In this document: piece by piece, positions 6,632-13,573 of the stretch
Position numbering within the stretch: position 1 is the stretch's first letter
Layout of the letters: each line of letters begins with the position of its first letter
NCBI GenBank assembly: GCA_038118725.1
Contig: JAYOIK010000101.1
Span: forward strand, 1 to 13,677
Direction of reading: 5' to 3'
Origin: JADHLJ01 sp038118725
Lineage (GTDB): Bacteria; Pseudomonadota; Alphaproteobacteria; Thalassobaculales; Thalassobaculaceae
Length of the DNA stretch: 13,677 nucleotides
The notes under the pieces: model-generated
The model's database searches: none
What the model saw: the letters and a program-made list of their open reading frames with translations, nothing else
What the model was told of the DNA's origin: nothing
Program-made: the position numbers and the translations under genes

Positions 6632-7133
6632 CGCCGGCCTCCGTTCCCAAGGCTTCCGGCGCTTGACGCATGCGGGCTCCGGCGAGGCGGATCGCGTCTA
6701 CAATCTGCACGTATCCGGTGCATCGGCACAGGTTACCGGCGATCGCCTCGCGGATCTCCTCGTCGCTGGGGTTCGGGTTGCGGGTCAGCAGGTCCTGTCC
6801 GGCGATCAGCATGCCGGGCGTGCAATAGCCGCATTGCAGCGCGTGAGTCTCCCAAAAGGAATCCTGGAGGATACCGAGCGCGCCGTCCTCCTCCCGCAAC
6901 CCCTCGACCGTGGTGATCTCGTGTCCGTCGGTCTGAACCGCGAACATCAGGCAGGACCGGATCGGCTCCCCGTCCAGCAAGACCGAACACGCGCCGCAGA
7001 CACCGTGCTCGCACCCCACATGAGTACCCGTGAGGCCGAGCTGCTCCCTCAGAAAGTCCACGAGGGTCTGTCGCGGTTCCACCTCGGCTTGGCGCGTCGC
7101 GCCGTTGACGGTAACGGAAATCGAATGGGTCAT
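6624..7133 (-). CDS. (2Fe-2S)-binding small subunit of molybdenum hydroxylase
   Basis: A 169-residue CoxS-like electron-transfer subunit with two [2Fe-2S] centres. The N-terminal ferredoxin-type cluster is held by C41, C46, C49 and C61 (HVGCEHGVCGACS ... RSCLM). The C-terminal helical-domain cluster is held by C101, C104, C136 and C138 (LQCGYCTPGM ... NLCRCTGY). All eight ligands are present and the length is normal. It passes electrons from the Mo centre of the large subunit to the FAD subunit. Its ATG overlaps the stop of the FAD-subunit gene (ATGA, 7130-7133) and its stop overlaps the start of the large subunit by 8 nt, a sign of translational coupling. Confidence 0.95.
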   Translation of the reverse strand: MTHSISVTVNGATRQAEVEPRQTLVDFLREQLGLTGTHVGCEHGVCGACSVLLDGEPIRSCLMFAVQTDGHEITTVEGLREEDGALGILQDSFWETHALQCGYCTPGMLIAGQDLLTRNPNPSDEEIREAIAGNLCRCTGYVQIVDAIRLAGARMRQAPEALGTEAGDV

Positions 7134-8038
7134 GTGGCGCCGCTCCCGGCTCCGCGCTCTTGATGCGTCTTTGCCCGGTCTCGCGCCGCCTTTGTTGCCC
7201 GCGCGAGCATGCCAGGCGCCACGCGCAGCCGATAGGCGGCGCTGGCTTGAACATCGCTCTCCGGACTTAGTAGGGGAGTAATGAGGTGGGCGGCTTCGTC
7301 AATGTCGCTATCCGCGAGGCGAGTACCCATCAAGGCCTCCATTGTTGGCGCGCAGAGCACTGGAACGGGCGCGGCGCCGGAAACGCCGAGGCGGATATGC
7401 TTGCAGGTTCCATCCTCGGTCAGGCCGATCTCGGCGGCGGCGCCGATGACGGCATAGTCGCCGGCGCGCGGACTGATCTCGTCGACCGCGGCGCCAACGG
7501 ACAGCCCAGCCGGTGGTTTTGGAAAATGCACCTCGGCGAGACACTCGTCCTCTCGGATGGAGGTCTCCATCGCGCCAATCGAAAAATCCGTAATGTCCAG
7601 TTCTCTGGCCCCCGCCGTCGAGGCCAAGGTTACCCGCGCGCCCAGCGCGATGGCGGTCAACAGGATCTCCGCCGTCGGATCACCGTGGGCGAGACTGCCG
7701 CCGATGGTTCCCCGGTTCCGGGTCTGGATATGCCCTACATGCGGGAGGGCGGCGGCCAAAAGGGGCGCGTCGCGCCTGACGCTATCGGACGCCATAGCGG
7801 CGGTCTGGCGCGTGCAGGCCTTGATGATGACGTGGTGACCCACGGGGGCAACGCCGGCAAGCGCGTCGACATGGTTGATATCGATAAGATGCGTGGGGCG
7901 GGCGAGGCGCATAGCCATCATCGCGACAAGGGATTGACCACCGGCGATAACCCTGGCCTCGTCTCCGTCGCGCCGGAGCAGGTCGAGGACATCGTCCAAG
8001 CTCTCGGCCCTGGTGTAGTCGAAAGCGGCGGCCTTCAT
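7130..8038 (-). CDS. FAD-binding medium subunit of molybdenum hydroxylase
   Basis: A 302-residue CoxM-like FAD subunit. FAD-binding signatures are AGGQSLVAMM (32-41) and TIGGSLAHGDPTAE (111-124); the C-terminal CO_deh_flav_C-like domain covers about 180-290. It takes electrons from the 2Fe-2S subunit and passes them to an external acceptor. An open frame continues upstream to 8251, but it runs through a tandem repeat and gives no family-like sequence. The start at 8038 (MKAAAFDYTRAESLDDVL) matches the family N-terminus, and GGAGGG (minus strand, 8050-8055) lies 11 nt upstream. It is the first gene of a four-gene operon (FAD, Fe-S, Mo, amidohydrolase), an M-S-L order usual for this enzyme class. 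Confidence 0.93.
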   Translation of the reverse strand: MKAAAFDYTRAESLDDVLDLLRRDGDEARVIAGGQSLVAMMAMRLARPTHLIDINHVDALAGVAPVGHHVIIKACTRQTAAMASDSVRRDAPLLAAALPHVGHIQTRNRGTIGGSLAHGDPTAEILLTAIALGARVTLASTAGARELDITDFSIGAMETSIREDECLAEVHFPKPPAGLSVGAAVDEISPRAGDYAVIGAAAEIGLTEDGTCKHIRLGVSGAAPVPVLCAPTMEALMGTRLADSDIDEAAHLITPLLSPESDVQASAAYRLRVAPGMLARATKAARDRAKTHQERGAGSGAT

Positions 8039-8398
8039 TGATGTTCTATCCCTCCGCCCAAGTCGGCGCGGCGCGCCCAGCCCACAAGTCGGCGCGGCGC
8101 GCCCAGCCCAATCGTTTCGTCCTTTTCGCGAGCCGGCTCCGCATATCAAGAATACGTCGTGGCGGCGCGCTCGGAAGGTGTGATTTTCGAGATTTTCCCC
8201 AACCTTAGCAGAAACGCGATAAATCACTTGACCTTCGGCCTCACAAGGCACATTTACAAATCTCTAGCGTGAGTGTCTTGAGAATTCAGTATGGCCCCAG
8301 ATTTGGGCTCACCAGCCTCCTTCCCTGACATTGAGAACGCGACATCCAGGCCCGCGGGAACGCGGACCTGACACACGACCCGTGCAAGGAGACCATCA
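8039..8398. other. divergent regulatory region between Mo-hydroxylase operon and cspA
   Basis: No gene is supported. It holds a 26-bp perfect tandem duplication (8059-8110) in the leader of the minus-strand operon and a perfect 10-bp palindrome GAGCCGGCTC (8130-8139). The part from about 8252 to 8398 is probably the long cspA leader. A weak promoter candidate for cspA is TTGACC (8229-8234) with TTTACA (8254-8259), but the 19-nt spacer is long. Confidence 0.45.
8059..8110. repeat. 26-bp perfect tandem duplication
   Basis: Two identical adjacent 26-nt units (8059-8084 and 8085-8110), each starting CAAGTCGG and ending CCCAGCCCA, with a GGCGCGGCGCGCC centre. They lie 21-72 nt upstream of the FAD-subunit start codon, just before its ribosome binding site. 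Slippage could change the copy number and so the leader length. Confidence 0.85.
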
Positions 8399-8605
8399 AT
8401 GGCAACCGGTACCGTAAAGTGGTTCAACGCGACCAAGGGCTATGGCTTCATTCAGCCCGATGCCGGCGGACCCGACGCGTTCGTTCACATCACCGCCGTG
8501 GAGGCCGCGGGCATCCACAGCCTGAATGAGGGCGCCAAGGTGAGCTACGATCTCGAGACCGGCCGCAACGGCAAGGACGCCGCGGCCAATCTCCGCCTGC
8601 TCTAA
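8399..8605 (+). CDS. cspA: cold-shock protein, CspA family
   Basis: A 68-residue single cold-shock domain (OB-fold) that binds single-stranded RNA or DNA and acts as an RNA chaperone. MATGTVKWFNATKGYGFI carries the conserved W8 and RNP1 (K13-GYGFI); RNP2 is FVHI (28-31). The full domain has normal length. A strong ribosome binding site AAGGAG (8386-8391) is 7 nt from the ATG. The likely long 5' leader (about 130-150 nt) and the separate terminator downstream mark it as a single-gene unit. It is divergent from the molybdenum hydroxylase operon and probably unrelated to it. Which member of a multi-copy csp family it is cannot be told. Confidence 0.96.
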   Translation: MATGTVKWFNATKGYGFIQPDAGGPDAFVHITAVEAAGIHSLNEGAKVSYDLETGRNGKDAAANLRLL

Positions 8606-8647
8606 TTCAGCGCCGCCGCCTCGGCGGTGGTCATGAATGGCAAGATC

Positions 8648-8684
8648 GCATGGGCCGGCGCTTCGTCGGCCCATGCTTTCGTTT
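8648..8684 (+). terminator. rho-independent terminator of cspA
   Basis: GCATGGGCCG (8648-8657) and CGGCCCATGC (8667-8676) form a perfect 10-bp stem with a 9-nt loop, followed by TTTCGTTT. It lies 43 nt after the cspA stop and 22 nt before the 3' end of the convergent flavoprotein gene. Confidence 0.85.
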
Positions 8685-8705
8685 CGGCCCTCAATTTCGA
8701 TTTCC

Positions 8706-9896
8706 TCACGCCACGCCAAGATCCGCCGGGTGGCCGAACATATAGGCGCCCACCGTCTGATAATGTGACCGACGCCCCTGAAGTTGCTGGGTCACGCTTC
8801 TGATGTCCCTGTAGCGCCTTTGAAACGGACTTTCCGCGCGGATCGCCGAGACGCCGGAGAGGTCGTAGACGGTTTCCGCCACCGCCTTGGCCTCGTGAAT
8901 GCCGTGGGTCGCCGCGAGGCGGATACGGATGCGGTTGGCGACGGAAAGCGCGCCGGTCTCCAGCACCTCGGCCCAGATATCCTCGACCTCGTCGAACAGA
9001 TACGCACGCGCCGCCTTGAGACGGGCTTCGCAGAGCGCCACGTCGTTCTGGATGACCGGGTTATCCATCATTTTCGACTTGGCCATGCGCGGGGTTTTAT
9101 CCGTCGCCAGATCCATGAAGGCTTCCAGCATGGCGCGGGCGATGCCCTGTGCCGTCATCGAAAAGCCCATGGCATACATGCTCATCGACGGCATGGCGTA
9201 GAGCGTCGTTGCGTGGTGGCGTCCGCGATCGACGTCGCGAAGCGCCGTATAGGCCTCCGGCACGAACAAATCATCGATCTCGAAATCATCACTGCCGGTG
9301 GCCCGCAGGCCGATGACGTCCCAGGTGTCGATCCAGCGAACCGCGCTCGCCGGGAATAGCATGGTGCGAAGTTCCGGGGCGCCGTCCGGCGCCATGCGCC
9401 GCGAGCCGTCGGCCTCGAAAACCGGGACATGGCAGCCGAGCCAGGTCGCGTGCCTGCCGCCGCTGGCGAACGCGATCCGCGCGGTGACCCGATAGCCGCC
9501 CTCGACCACATGGGCCTCGGCCTTGCCGGGCCCCCAGGCGAGCACGGCCCGCGGATCGTCGCCGAACATGGTCTTGGCGACTTCGGGCGCGACATAGGCC
9601 GCCGCCATGGCGCAGCCGTTGCCCTGGCAGAGACACCACGCGGTGCTGGCATCGATCTTCGCGGCCGCCTCGATCGCCCGCGCGAAGGCCGGAGGTGGGG
9701 TTTCGAGCCCGCCGTGGGCACGCGGCAAGAGCATCCGAAACAGGCCGGCCTTCAAAAGCGCGTCCTGGACCGGCGGGGCGATCCGCCCAAGCCGTTCACT
9801 CTCGGCGGCGTGCTCGGAGATCGTCTCGGCGAGCGCCTCGACCGCGCGGGCCGGTTCCACGCTCTCGGTTTCGTCGGTGGTCATTGGGATCGCCAT
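8706..9896 (-). CDS. acyl-CoA dehydrogenase-like flavoprotein (HsaA/Acyl-CoA_dh_2 type)
   Basis: A 396-residue protein with the acyl-CoA dehydrogenase fold, of the subgroup that includes two-component flavin-dependent monooxygenases (HsaA, HpaB-like group D, DszC). The N-terminal domain covers about 18-115 (LLKAGLFRMLLPRAHGGLETPP, then DASTAWCLCQGN), a middle beta domain about 120-215 (WGPGKAEAHVVEGGYRVTARIAFASG ... LRATGSDDFEIDDLFVP), and the C-terminal helical PF08028-like domain about 240-385. The last carries the typical HGIHEAKAVAETVYDLSGVSAI and RYRDIRSVTQQLQGR segments. It probably hydroxylates an aromatic or related substrate with reduced flavin supplied by a separate reductase (not in this window), but a true dehydrogenase role is not excluded. 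GGAAGG 6 nt before the ATG supports the start. It lies 17 bp downstream of the SDR gene, in one operon. Confidence 0.88.
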   Translation of the reverse strand: MAIPMTTDETESVEPARAVEALAETISEHAAESERLGRIAPPVQDALLKAGLFRMLLPRAHGGLETPPPAFARAIEAAAKIDASTAWCLCQGNGCAMAAAYVAPEVAKTMFGDDPRAVLAWGPGKAEAHVVEGGYRVTARIAFASGGRHATWLGCHVPVFEADGSRRMAPDGAPELRTMLFPASAVRWIDTWDVIGLRATGSDDFEIDDLFVPEAYTALRDVDRGRHHATTLYAMPSMSMYAMGFSMTAQGIARAMLEAFMDLATDKTPRMAKSKMMDNPVIQNDVALCEARLKAARAYLFDEVEDIWAEVLETGALSVANRIRIRLAATHGIHEAKAVAETVYDLSGVSAIRAESPFQRRYRDIRSVTQQLQGRRSHYQTVGAYMFGHPADLGVA

Positions 9897-9913
9897 GCCG
9901 GTCCTTCCAAGGT

Positions 9914-10693
9914 TTACGCGGTCATGCCGCCGTCAACCGGCAGGGCGGCGCCGTTGACGAAGGAGGCTTCGTCCGAAAGCAGGAAAAGCGCGGCATTGGC
10001 GATCTCGTCCGGTTTGCCGGGCCGCCCCGCCGGACCCATGCCGCCGCGCGTGCGCACCAGTTCCTCCTTGTCCATGCCCTGGGTGCTTTGCTGATCCGGT
10101 CGGGCGACGAATACCCGGAGCATCGGCGTGTCGATGGGGCCGGGGCAGATCGCGTTGATCCGAATATTGTCCTTGGCGTAGCGCTTGGCCATGGCCCGAA
10201 CAAAGCCGACGACACCGAATTTCGCCATGGAATAGACCGGACTGAACATCGACCCGGTAAGCCCCGAGGTCGAGGCGGTGAACAGCATGCTACCGCCGCC
10301 TCGGGCGCGAAGTTCCGGCAATGCGGTCTCGGTGGTAATGAACACCGTCCTGAGATTGAGATCTATTGCCTGGTCCCAATCCTTCATGTCGAGATCCTCG
10401 ACGGCGGCCGGCCCGGGATGACCGACATGGTTCCAGACGAAATCAAGGCCGTTGAAATGGTTGGCGGTCTCGCGAACGATCCGTCGGGAATCCTCGTCCT
10501 TGGTGAGATCCGCCGTGATGCCCAGCGCCCTACCGCCCGCCGCCTCGATCTCGGCGACGACGGCGGCTACCGCGTCCGCGTCGATATCCACGACACCCAC
10601 CGAGGCGCCTTCCTTGGCGAAGCGGATCGCGCCGGCCCGGCCCATGCCCGAGCCCGCCGCCGTCACCAGACCGATCTTGCCTTCCATTCGCAT
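9914..10693 (-). CDS. short-chain dehydrogenase/reductase (SDR)
   Basis: A 259-residue classical SDR, a cytoplasmic NAD(P)-dependent oxidoreductase. The cofactor motif is TAAGSGMG (11-18), with Ala where Gly is usual in TGxxxGxG. D36 in VVDIDAD (34-40) favours NAD(H). Catalytic residues N113, S141, Y154 and K158 (YSMAK) are all present, and PGPIDTPM and the C-terminal VDGG are typical. The NNAG motif is replaced by NHVG (88-91). The start is placed at 10693 because GGGGAG lies about 7 nt upstream; the longer frame to 10720 adds residues across that site. It leads an operon with the flavoprotein downstream and is divergent from the hydroxyacyl-CoA dehydrogenase across a gap with a 15-bp palindrome. 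It probably oxidises or reduces an alcohol or ketone intermediate of the same pathway. Confidence 0.92.
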   Translation of the reverse strand: MRMEGKIGLVTAAGSGMGRAGAIRFAKEGASVGVVDIDADAVAAVVAEIEAAGGRALGITADLTKDEDSRRIVRETANHFNGLDFVWNHVGHPGPAAVEDLDMKDWDQAIDLNLRTVFITTETALPELRARGGGSMLFTASTSGLTGSMFSPVYSMAKFGVVGFVRAMAKRYAKDNIRINAICPGPIDTPMLRVFVARPDQQSTQGMDKEELVRTRGGMGPAGRPGKPDEIANAALFLLSDEASFVNGAALPVDGGMTA

Positions 10694-10730
10694 GACACTC
10701 TCCCCCATTTGTCCTCTCATCCTGGCTTTA

Positions 10731-10745
10731 GTCTAGCGGCTAGAC
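10731..10745. promoter_or_regulatory. perfect 15-bp palindrome, operator candidate
   Basis: GTCTAGC-G-GCTAGAC is a perfect 7+1+7 inverted repeat between the SDR start (10693, -) and the hydroxyacyl-CoA dehydrogenase start (10880, +), 37 bp upstream of the SDR start codon. The size and symmetry fit a TetR- or GntR-class operator that could control one or both divergent units. No regulator gene is in the adjacent sequence. Confidence 0.55.
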
Positions 10746-10879
10746 GACAGGGTGAAAGCGGCAAGGCTATCCGATGGCGGATCGATGCATCGGCGCGGGT
10801 TCACGCAATCTCGTGACAGCCTCGCGCCATTCCGTTTCAATACCGCTCGAAACAAAGCCATTCGAACGGGAGATACTTG

Positions 10880-11752
10880 ATGGCAATCGCTAAGCTCGGC
10901 GTGGTCGGCGCCGGCATGATGGGCTCGGAGATCGCGTTGATTTTCGCGCTCGCGGGAAAGCAGGTCTTGCTCAACGACACGACGGAGGACGGTCTCGCGC
11001 GCGCCATGGGCAAGCTGGAGGGGGTTCTCGATTCCGGTATTGGTCGGGGGTTTTGGGCGGAAGAGGATAAACCCAGGGCGCTCGCCAATATCACCACCAC
11101 CACGGATTTGGCGGATTTCTCGGACCGCGACATGGTCATCGAGGCTGTGTTCGAGGATGTCGACGTGAAGGCCGAGGTGTTCAAGAAGCTGGATGGAATT
11201 CTGCCGGCGGATTGCGTGATCGCCTCCAATACCTCCAGTATTTCCATCACCGTGCTTTCGGCCAGTCTCTCCGACGCGCGTCAGCCGTACTTCCTCGGAC
11301 TGCATTTCTTCTCGCCGGTACATCGGATGAAGCTGGTCGAGGTGATCAGCGCCATGGATTCCGGCGCCGAGGCGGTGGCGCTGGCGACCGAGGCCTGCAC
11401 CGATGCCGGCAAGGTTCCGATCCAGGTCAAGGACGTGGTCGGTTTCGCGGTGAACCGCATTCTCTTCGCCATGTGGAACGAGGCGCTTCGCCTGGTGGAG
11501 GAGGGGGCGTGCTCGCCGGAGGATGTCGATATCGGCTGCAAGCTGGGTCTTGGTCATCCAGTCGGGCCGTTCGAGCTCATGGACCTGACCAGCAACACGC
11601 TTAACCTTCAGGTGGCCGAGATTCTTACCGACGCCTATGGCGACCGTTTCCATCCACGCCCGATGCTGAAGCAGATCGTCGCCGCCGGGCGGGCCGGGCG
11701 CAAATCGGGCCGGGGTTGGTATCGCTATGACGAGAAGGGGCGGCGGGTTTAG
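10880..11752 (+). CDS. 3-hydroxyacyl-CoA dehydrogenase
   Basis: A 290-residue NAD-dependent single-function enzyme of the PaaH/Hbd type, which oxidises 3-hydroxyacyl-CoA to 3-ketoacyl-CoA (or works in reverse). The N-terminal Rossmann domain has GVVGAGMMGSEIA (7-19, GxGxxG) and a normal NAD-binding region to about 180. SNTSS (116-120), HFFSP (142-146) and the H142/E154 catalytic pair (LHFFSPVHRMKLVEV) are present. The C-terminal 3HCDH domain has KDVVGFAVNRI, GLGHPVGPFELMD and the terminal GRKSGRGWYRYD. The start at ATG 10880 is supported by GGGAG (10868-10872) 7 nt upstream; a TTG at 10877 is in frame but badly spaced. It runs alone on this strand and ends 21 bp from the convergent M23 gene. 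Confidence 0.95.
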   Translation: MAIAKLGVVGAGMMGSEIALIFALAGKQVLLNDTTEDGLARAMGKLEGVLDSGIGRGFWAEEDKPRALANITTTTDLADFSDRDMVIEAVFEDVDVKAEVFKKLDGILPADCVIASNTSSISITVLSASLSDARQPYFLGLHFFSPVHRMKLVEVISAMDSGAEAVALATEACTDAGKVPIQVKDVVGFAVNRILFAMWNEALRLVEEGACSPEDVDIGCKLGLGHPVGPFELMDLTSNTLNLQVAEILTDAYGDRFHPRPMLKQIVAAGRAGRKSGRGWYRYDEKGRRV

Positions 11753-11773
11753 CGCGCGATCGAGCGAAAAGGA

Positions 11774-13243
11774 TTATTCCGAGGTCTTGTCGTCCGGGGT
11801 CGCGGTGGCGCCCGCCACCGCGTCTCCGCCCTTGGCTCGGGCGACGCGGCTGTCAATGCCGGGCCAGGCGGCGAGGAATGTCTTCAAGGCCTTGCCCTTG
11901 AGTTTGTCGCCGGCGGGAAGGCGCACGCTCATCGGGTTGGTCTGTCGGCCGTTCTTGATCACCTCGTAATGCAGGTGGGGGCCGGTCGACCGACCGGTGG
12001 AGCCGACATAGCCGATGATGCTGCCTTGGCGGACGCGGGAGCCCTTGCGGAGACCGCGTTTATAACCGGACATGTGCGCGTAGGCGGTCTTGTAGGTCGA
12101 GTTGTGGCGGATCCGGATATATTTCCCATAACCGCCGTTGCGGCCGAGCATCTCAATCACGCCATCTCCGGCGGCCATGATCGGCACGCCCTTGGGCGCG
12201 GCGAAATCGACGCCCCGGTGTATCTTGGTATAACCGAGGATCGGATGCCGCCGTTTGCCGAAGCGCGAGCTGAGCCGCGCGCCGTTGATCGGCGTGCGCA
12301 TCAAGGTCTTCTTCACGCTTTTGCCCTCGCGATTGTAGTAGTCAGCGAAGCCGCCCTTGGGTTTGAAGCGCGCGTATTCCAGTTTCTTGCCGCTCAAGGT
12401 CATCGAGGCCCAGACGATGTCGCCGGTTCGGGCCGCCGCGCCGAACTCGTCCCTATAGGTATCGTACAGCAATTCGAAGCCGTCGCCGGGCTGGACCTCG
12501 CGCTGGAAGTCGACGTCGAAACTGAAAACCTGGATAAGCCGCATCAGCACATCGATCGGCAGGTCCGCCTCGATCGCCGAATCATAGAGGCTGGTGCTGA
12601 TCCGTCCCTCGGCATGGGTGTCGTGACGCTCCAAGAGGCGTTCCACCACCTCGGCCTTGAATGTGCTGGTCTCGTCGCGACTCACCACAATGTCCCGGTC
12701 CACGTCCGGTCTAAACGCCAAGCGAACCAGACCGGCCTTGGATTGATCGCTTGTCTCCGCCGATCCTTGCGCCTCTGGGGCCATGACCAGGGTGAAGGTT
12801 TGCCCAATCGCCATCCGGCGTAAGTCGTAGACCGGTTCGAGCGCGGAAACCACGGCATGGGCCTGTTCGCGGGGAACATCGCCGCGGGTGAGCAACTTCA
12901 TGAGCGTATCGCCGCGCTCGACACTCAGGTCCTTCGTGACCCGCACGGGTTTCGGCACGGCGCGATTGGTCTCGTCGTTTTCATCGTTCGCGCTGGGCCG
13001 CGCCATTTCGGTCGAGGCGGACGGATCCTTGGCGGTGGTCGGAACCGGGTCGGACTCCGTGGCCGGAACCACGGTCGGAATCGCGGTTGGGGTATTGGCG
13101 TGGGCGGTGGAAACCAGGCGGGTTTCCTGGCTCGACACCTCGGTGGTGGGCTTCTCGCGCGCCGGATCGGGCGCCCGCAACGTTGTGACGCCGACAAGGG
13201 CGGCGGCACCGAGAACAGCCGTCACGAAGATCGGTTTCCGCAT
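11774..13243 (-). CDS. M23 family peptidoglycan endopeptidase, signal-anchored
   Basis: A 489-residue cell-envelope metallopeptidase of the MepM/lysostaphin class, expected to cut peptide cross-links in peptidoglycan in the periplasm. It has an N-terminal signal or anchor (RK then IFVTAVLGAAALVGVTTL, about 3-21), a low-complexity Pro/Thr/Ser/Asp-rich linker (about 24-100), a LysM/OapA-like domain (about 105-155, SVERGDTLMKLLTRGDV) and a middle domain. The C-terminal peptidase_M23 domain (about 320-440) shows Zn ligands H342 and D346 (HRGVD) and H425 (HLHYE), and catalytic H390 (AYAHMS). The start at 13243 is supported by GCGGAG 6 nt upstream; the longer frame to 13297 crosses the promoter region. 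A promoter candidate is TTGACA (13308-13313, minus strand) with AAGTAT (13285-13290), 17-nt spacer. An inverted repeat (13274-13299) overlaps it. Confidence 0.93.
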   Translation of the reverse strand: MRKPIFVTAVLGAAALVGVTTLRAPDPAREKPTTEVSSQETRLVSTAHANTPTAIPTVVPATESDPVPTTAKDPSASTEMARPSANDENDETNRAVPKPVRVTKDLSVERGDTLMKLLTRGDVPREQAHAVVSALEPVYDLRRMAIGQTFTLVMAPEAQGSAETSDQSKAGLVRLAFRPDVDRDIVVSRDETSTFKAEVVERLLERHDTHAEGRISTSLYDSAIEADLPIDVLMRLIQVFSFDVDFQREVQPGDGFELLYDTYRDEFGAAARTGDIVWASMTLSGKKLEYARFKPKGGFADYYNREGKSVKKTLMRTPINGARLSSRFGKRRHPILGYTKIHRGVDFAAPKGVPIMAAGDGVIEMLGRNGGYGKYIRIRHNSTYKTAYAHMSGYKRGLRKGSRVRQGSIIGYVGSTGRSTGPHLHYEVIKNGRQTNPMSVRLPAGDKLKGKALKTFLAAWPGIDSRVARAKGGDAVAGATATPDDKTSE

Positions 13244-13261
13244 GATTCGCTCCGCCGGACC

Positions 13262-13299
13262 ACCATATATGGTTAATGCGCCGGATACTTGCCGCATTA
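13262..13299. promoter_or_regulatory. palindrome and inverted repeat over M23 gene promoter
   Basis: ACCATATATGGT (13262-13273) is a perfect 12-bp palindrome. Directly next to it TAATGCG (13274-13280) and CGCATTA (13293-13299) form a perfect inverted repeat with a 12-nt spacer. The latter spans the -10 candidate of the M23 gene. Either could be a regulator site or a transcript hairpin; no binding protein can be named. Confidence 0.4.
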
Positions 13300-13543
13300 C
13301 CTGGGGTTGTCAACGGATTATCAGTTGGGAATCAAGGTTTTGCCGAGGCGGAATTGCGGCGACTTACTGATGGCTTGTGCCCCGGCGAAAACACGGGATG
13401 CCGCCTCCTCGGAGACACGACGAGGCTTGGGGACAGGAAATTCCAATCACGGACGACTGCACGTAATTGATTTTCGTGCGGGCGTGATCGGAAGACAGAA
13501 AGCTGCCAAAGCGAAATACCGTAAAAAACCTTTCACAAAGGGT
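13300..13543. other. intergenic region upstream of the rRNA promoter
   Basis: No gene is supported. The minus-strand open frame 13364-13579 crosses the rRNA promoter and resembles no family. A weak inverted repeat GCACG ... CGTGC lies near 13460-13480. An A-rich stretch (GTAAAAAACC, 13521-13530) just upstream of the -35 could be an UP element for the rRNA promoter. CCTTT-CAC-AAAGG (13529-13541) is a perfect small inverted repeat. Confidence 0.4.
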
Positions 13544-13573
13544 TTGACACCGTCCGGGGGGCGGACGTATACA
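13544..13573 (+). promoter_or_regulatory. rRNA operon promoter
   Basis: A consensus TTGACA -35 (13544-13549) and TATACA -10 (13568-13573) with an 18-nt spacer, followed by a GC-rich discriminator (CCGCATCCCGTCG), the pattern of stringently controlled rRNA promoters. The spacer holds a perfect inverted repeat CGTCCG-GGGGG-CGGACG (13551-13567). The downstream boxA confirms the rrn identity. Transcription should start near 13580. Confidence 0.85.

Noticed and set aside
7286..8041. 251-codon plus-strand frame opposite the FAD subunit
   Set aside because: Antisense shadow of a gene with clear FAD motifs, Gly/Arg/Asp-rich, no recognisable domain.
8039..8251. N-terminal extension of the FAD subunit up to 8251
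   Set aside because: It translates the tandem repeat, matches nothing in the family and lacks a ribosome binding site; the family N-terminus starts at 8038.
8611..8630. Second hairpin CCGCC-GCCTC-GGCGG after cspA
   Set aside because: Short stem with no T-tract; the stronger hairpin at 8648-8684 is the better terminator.
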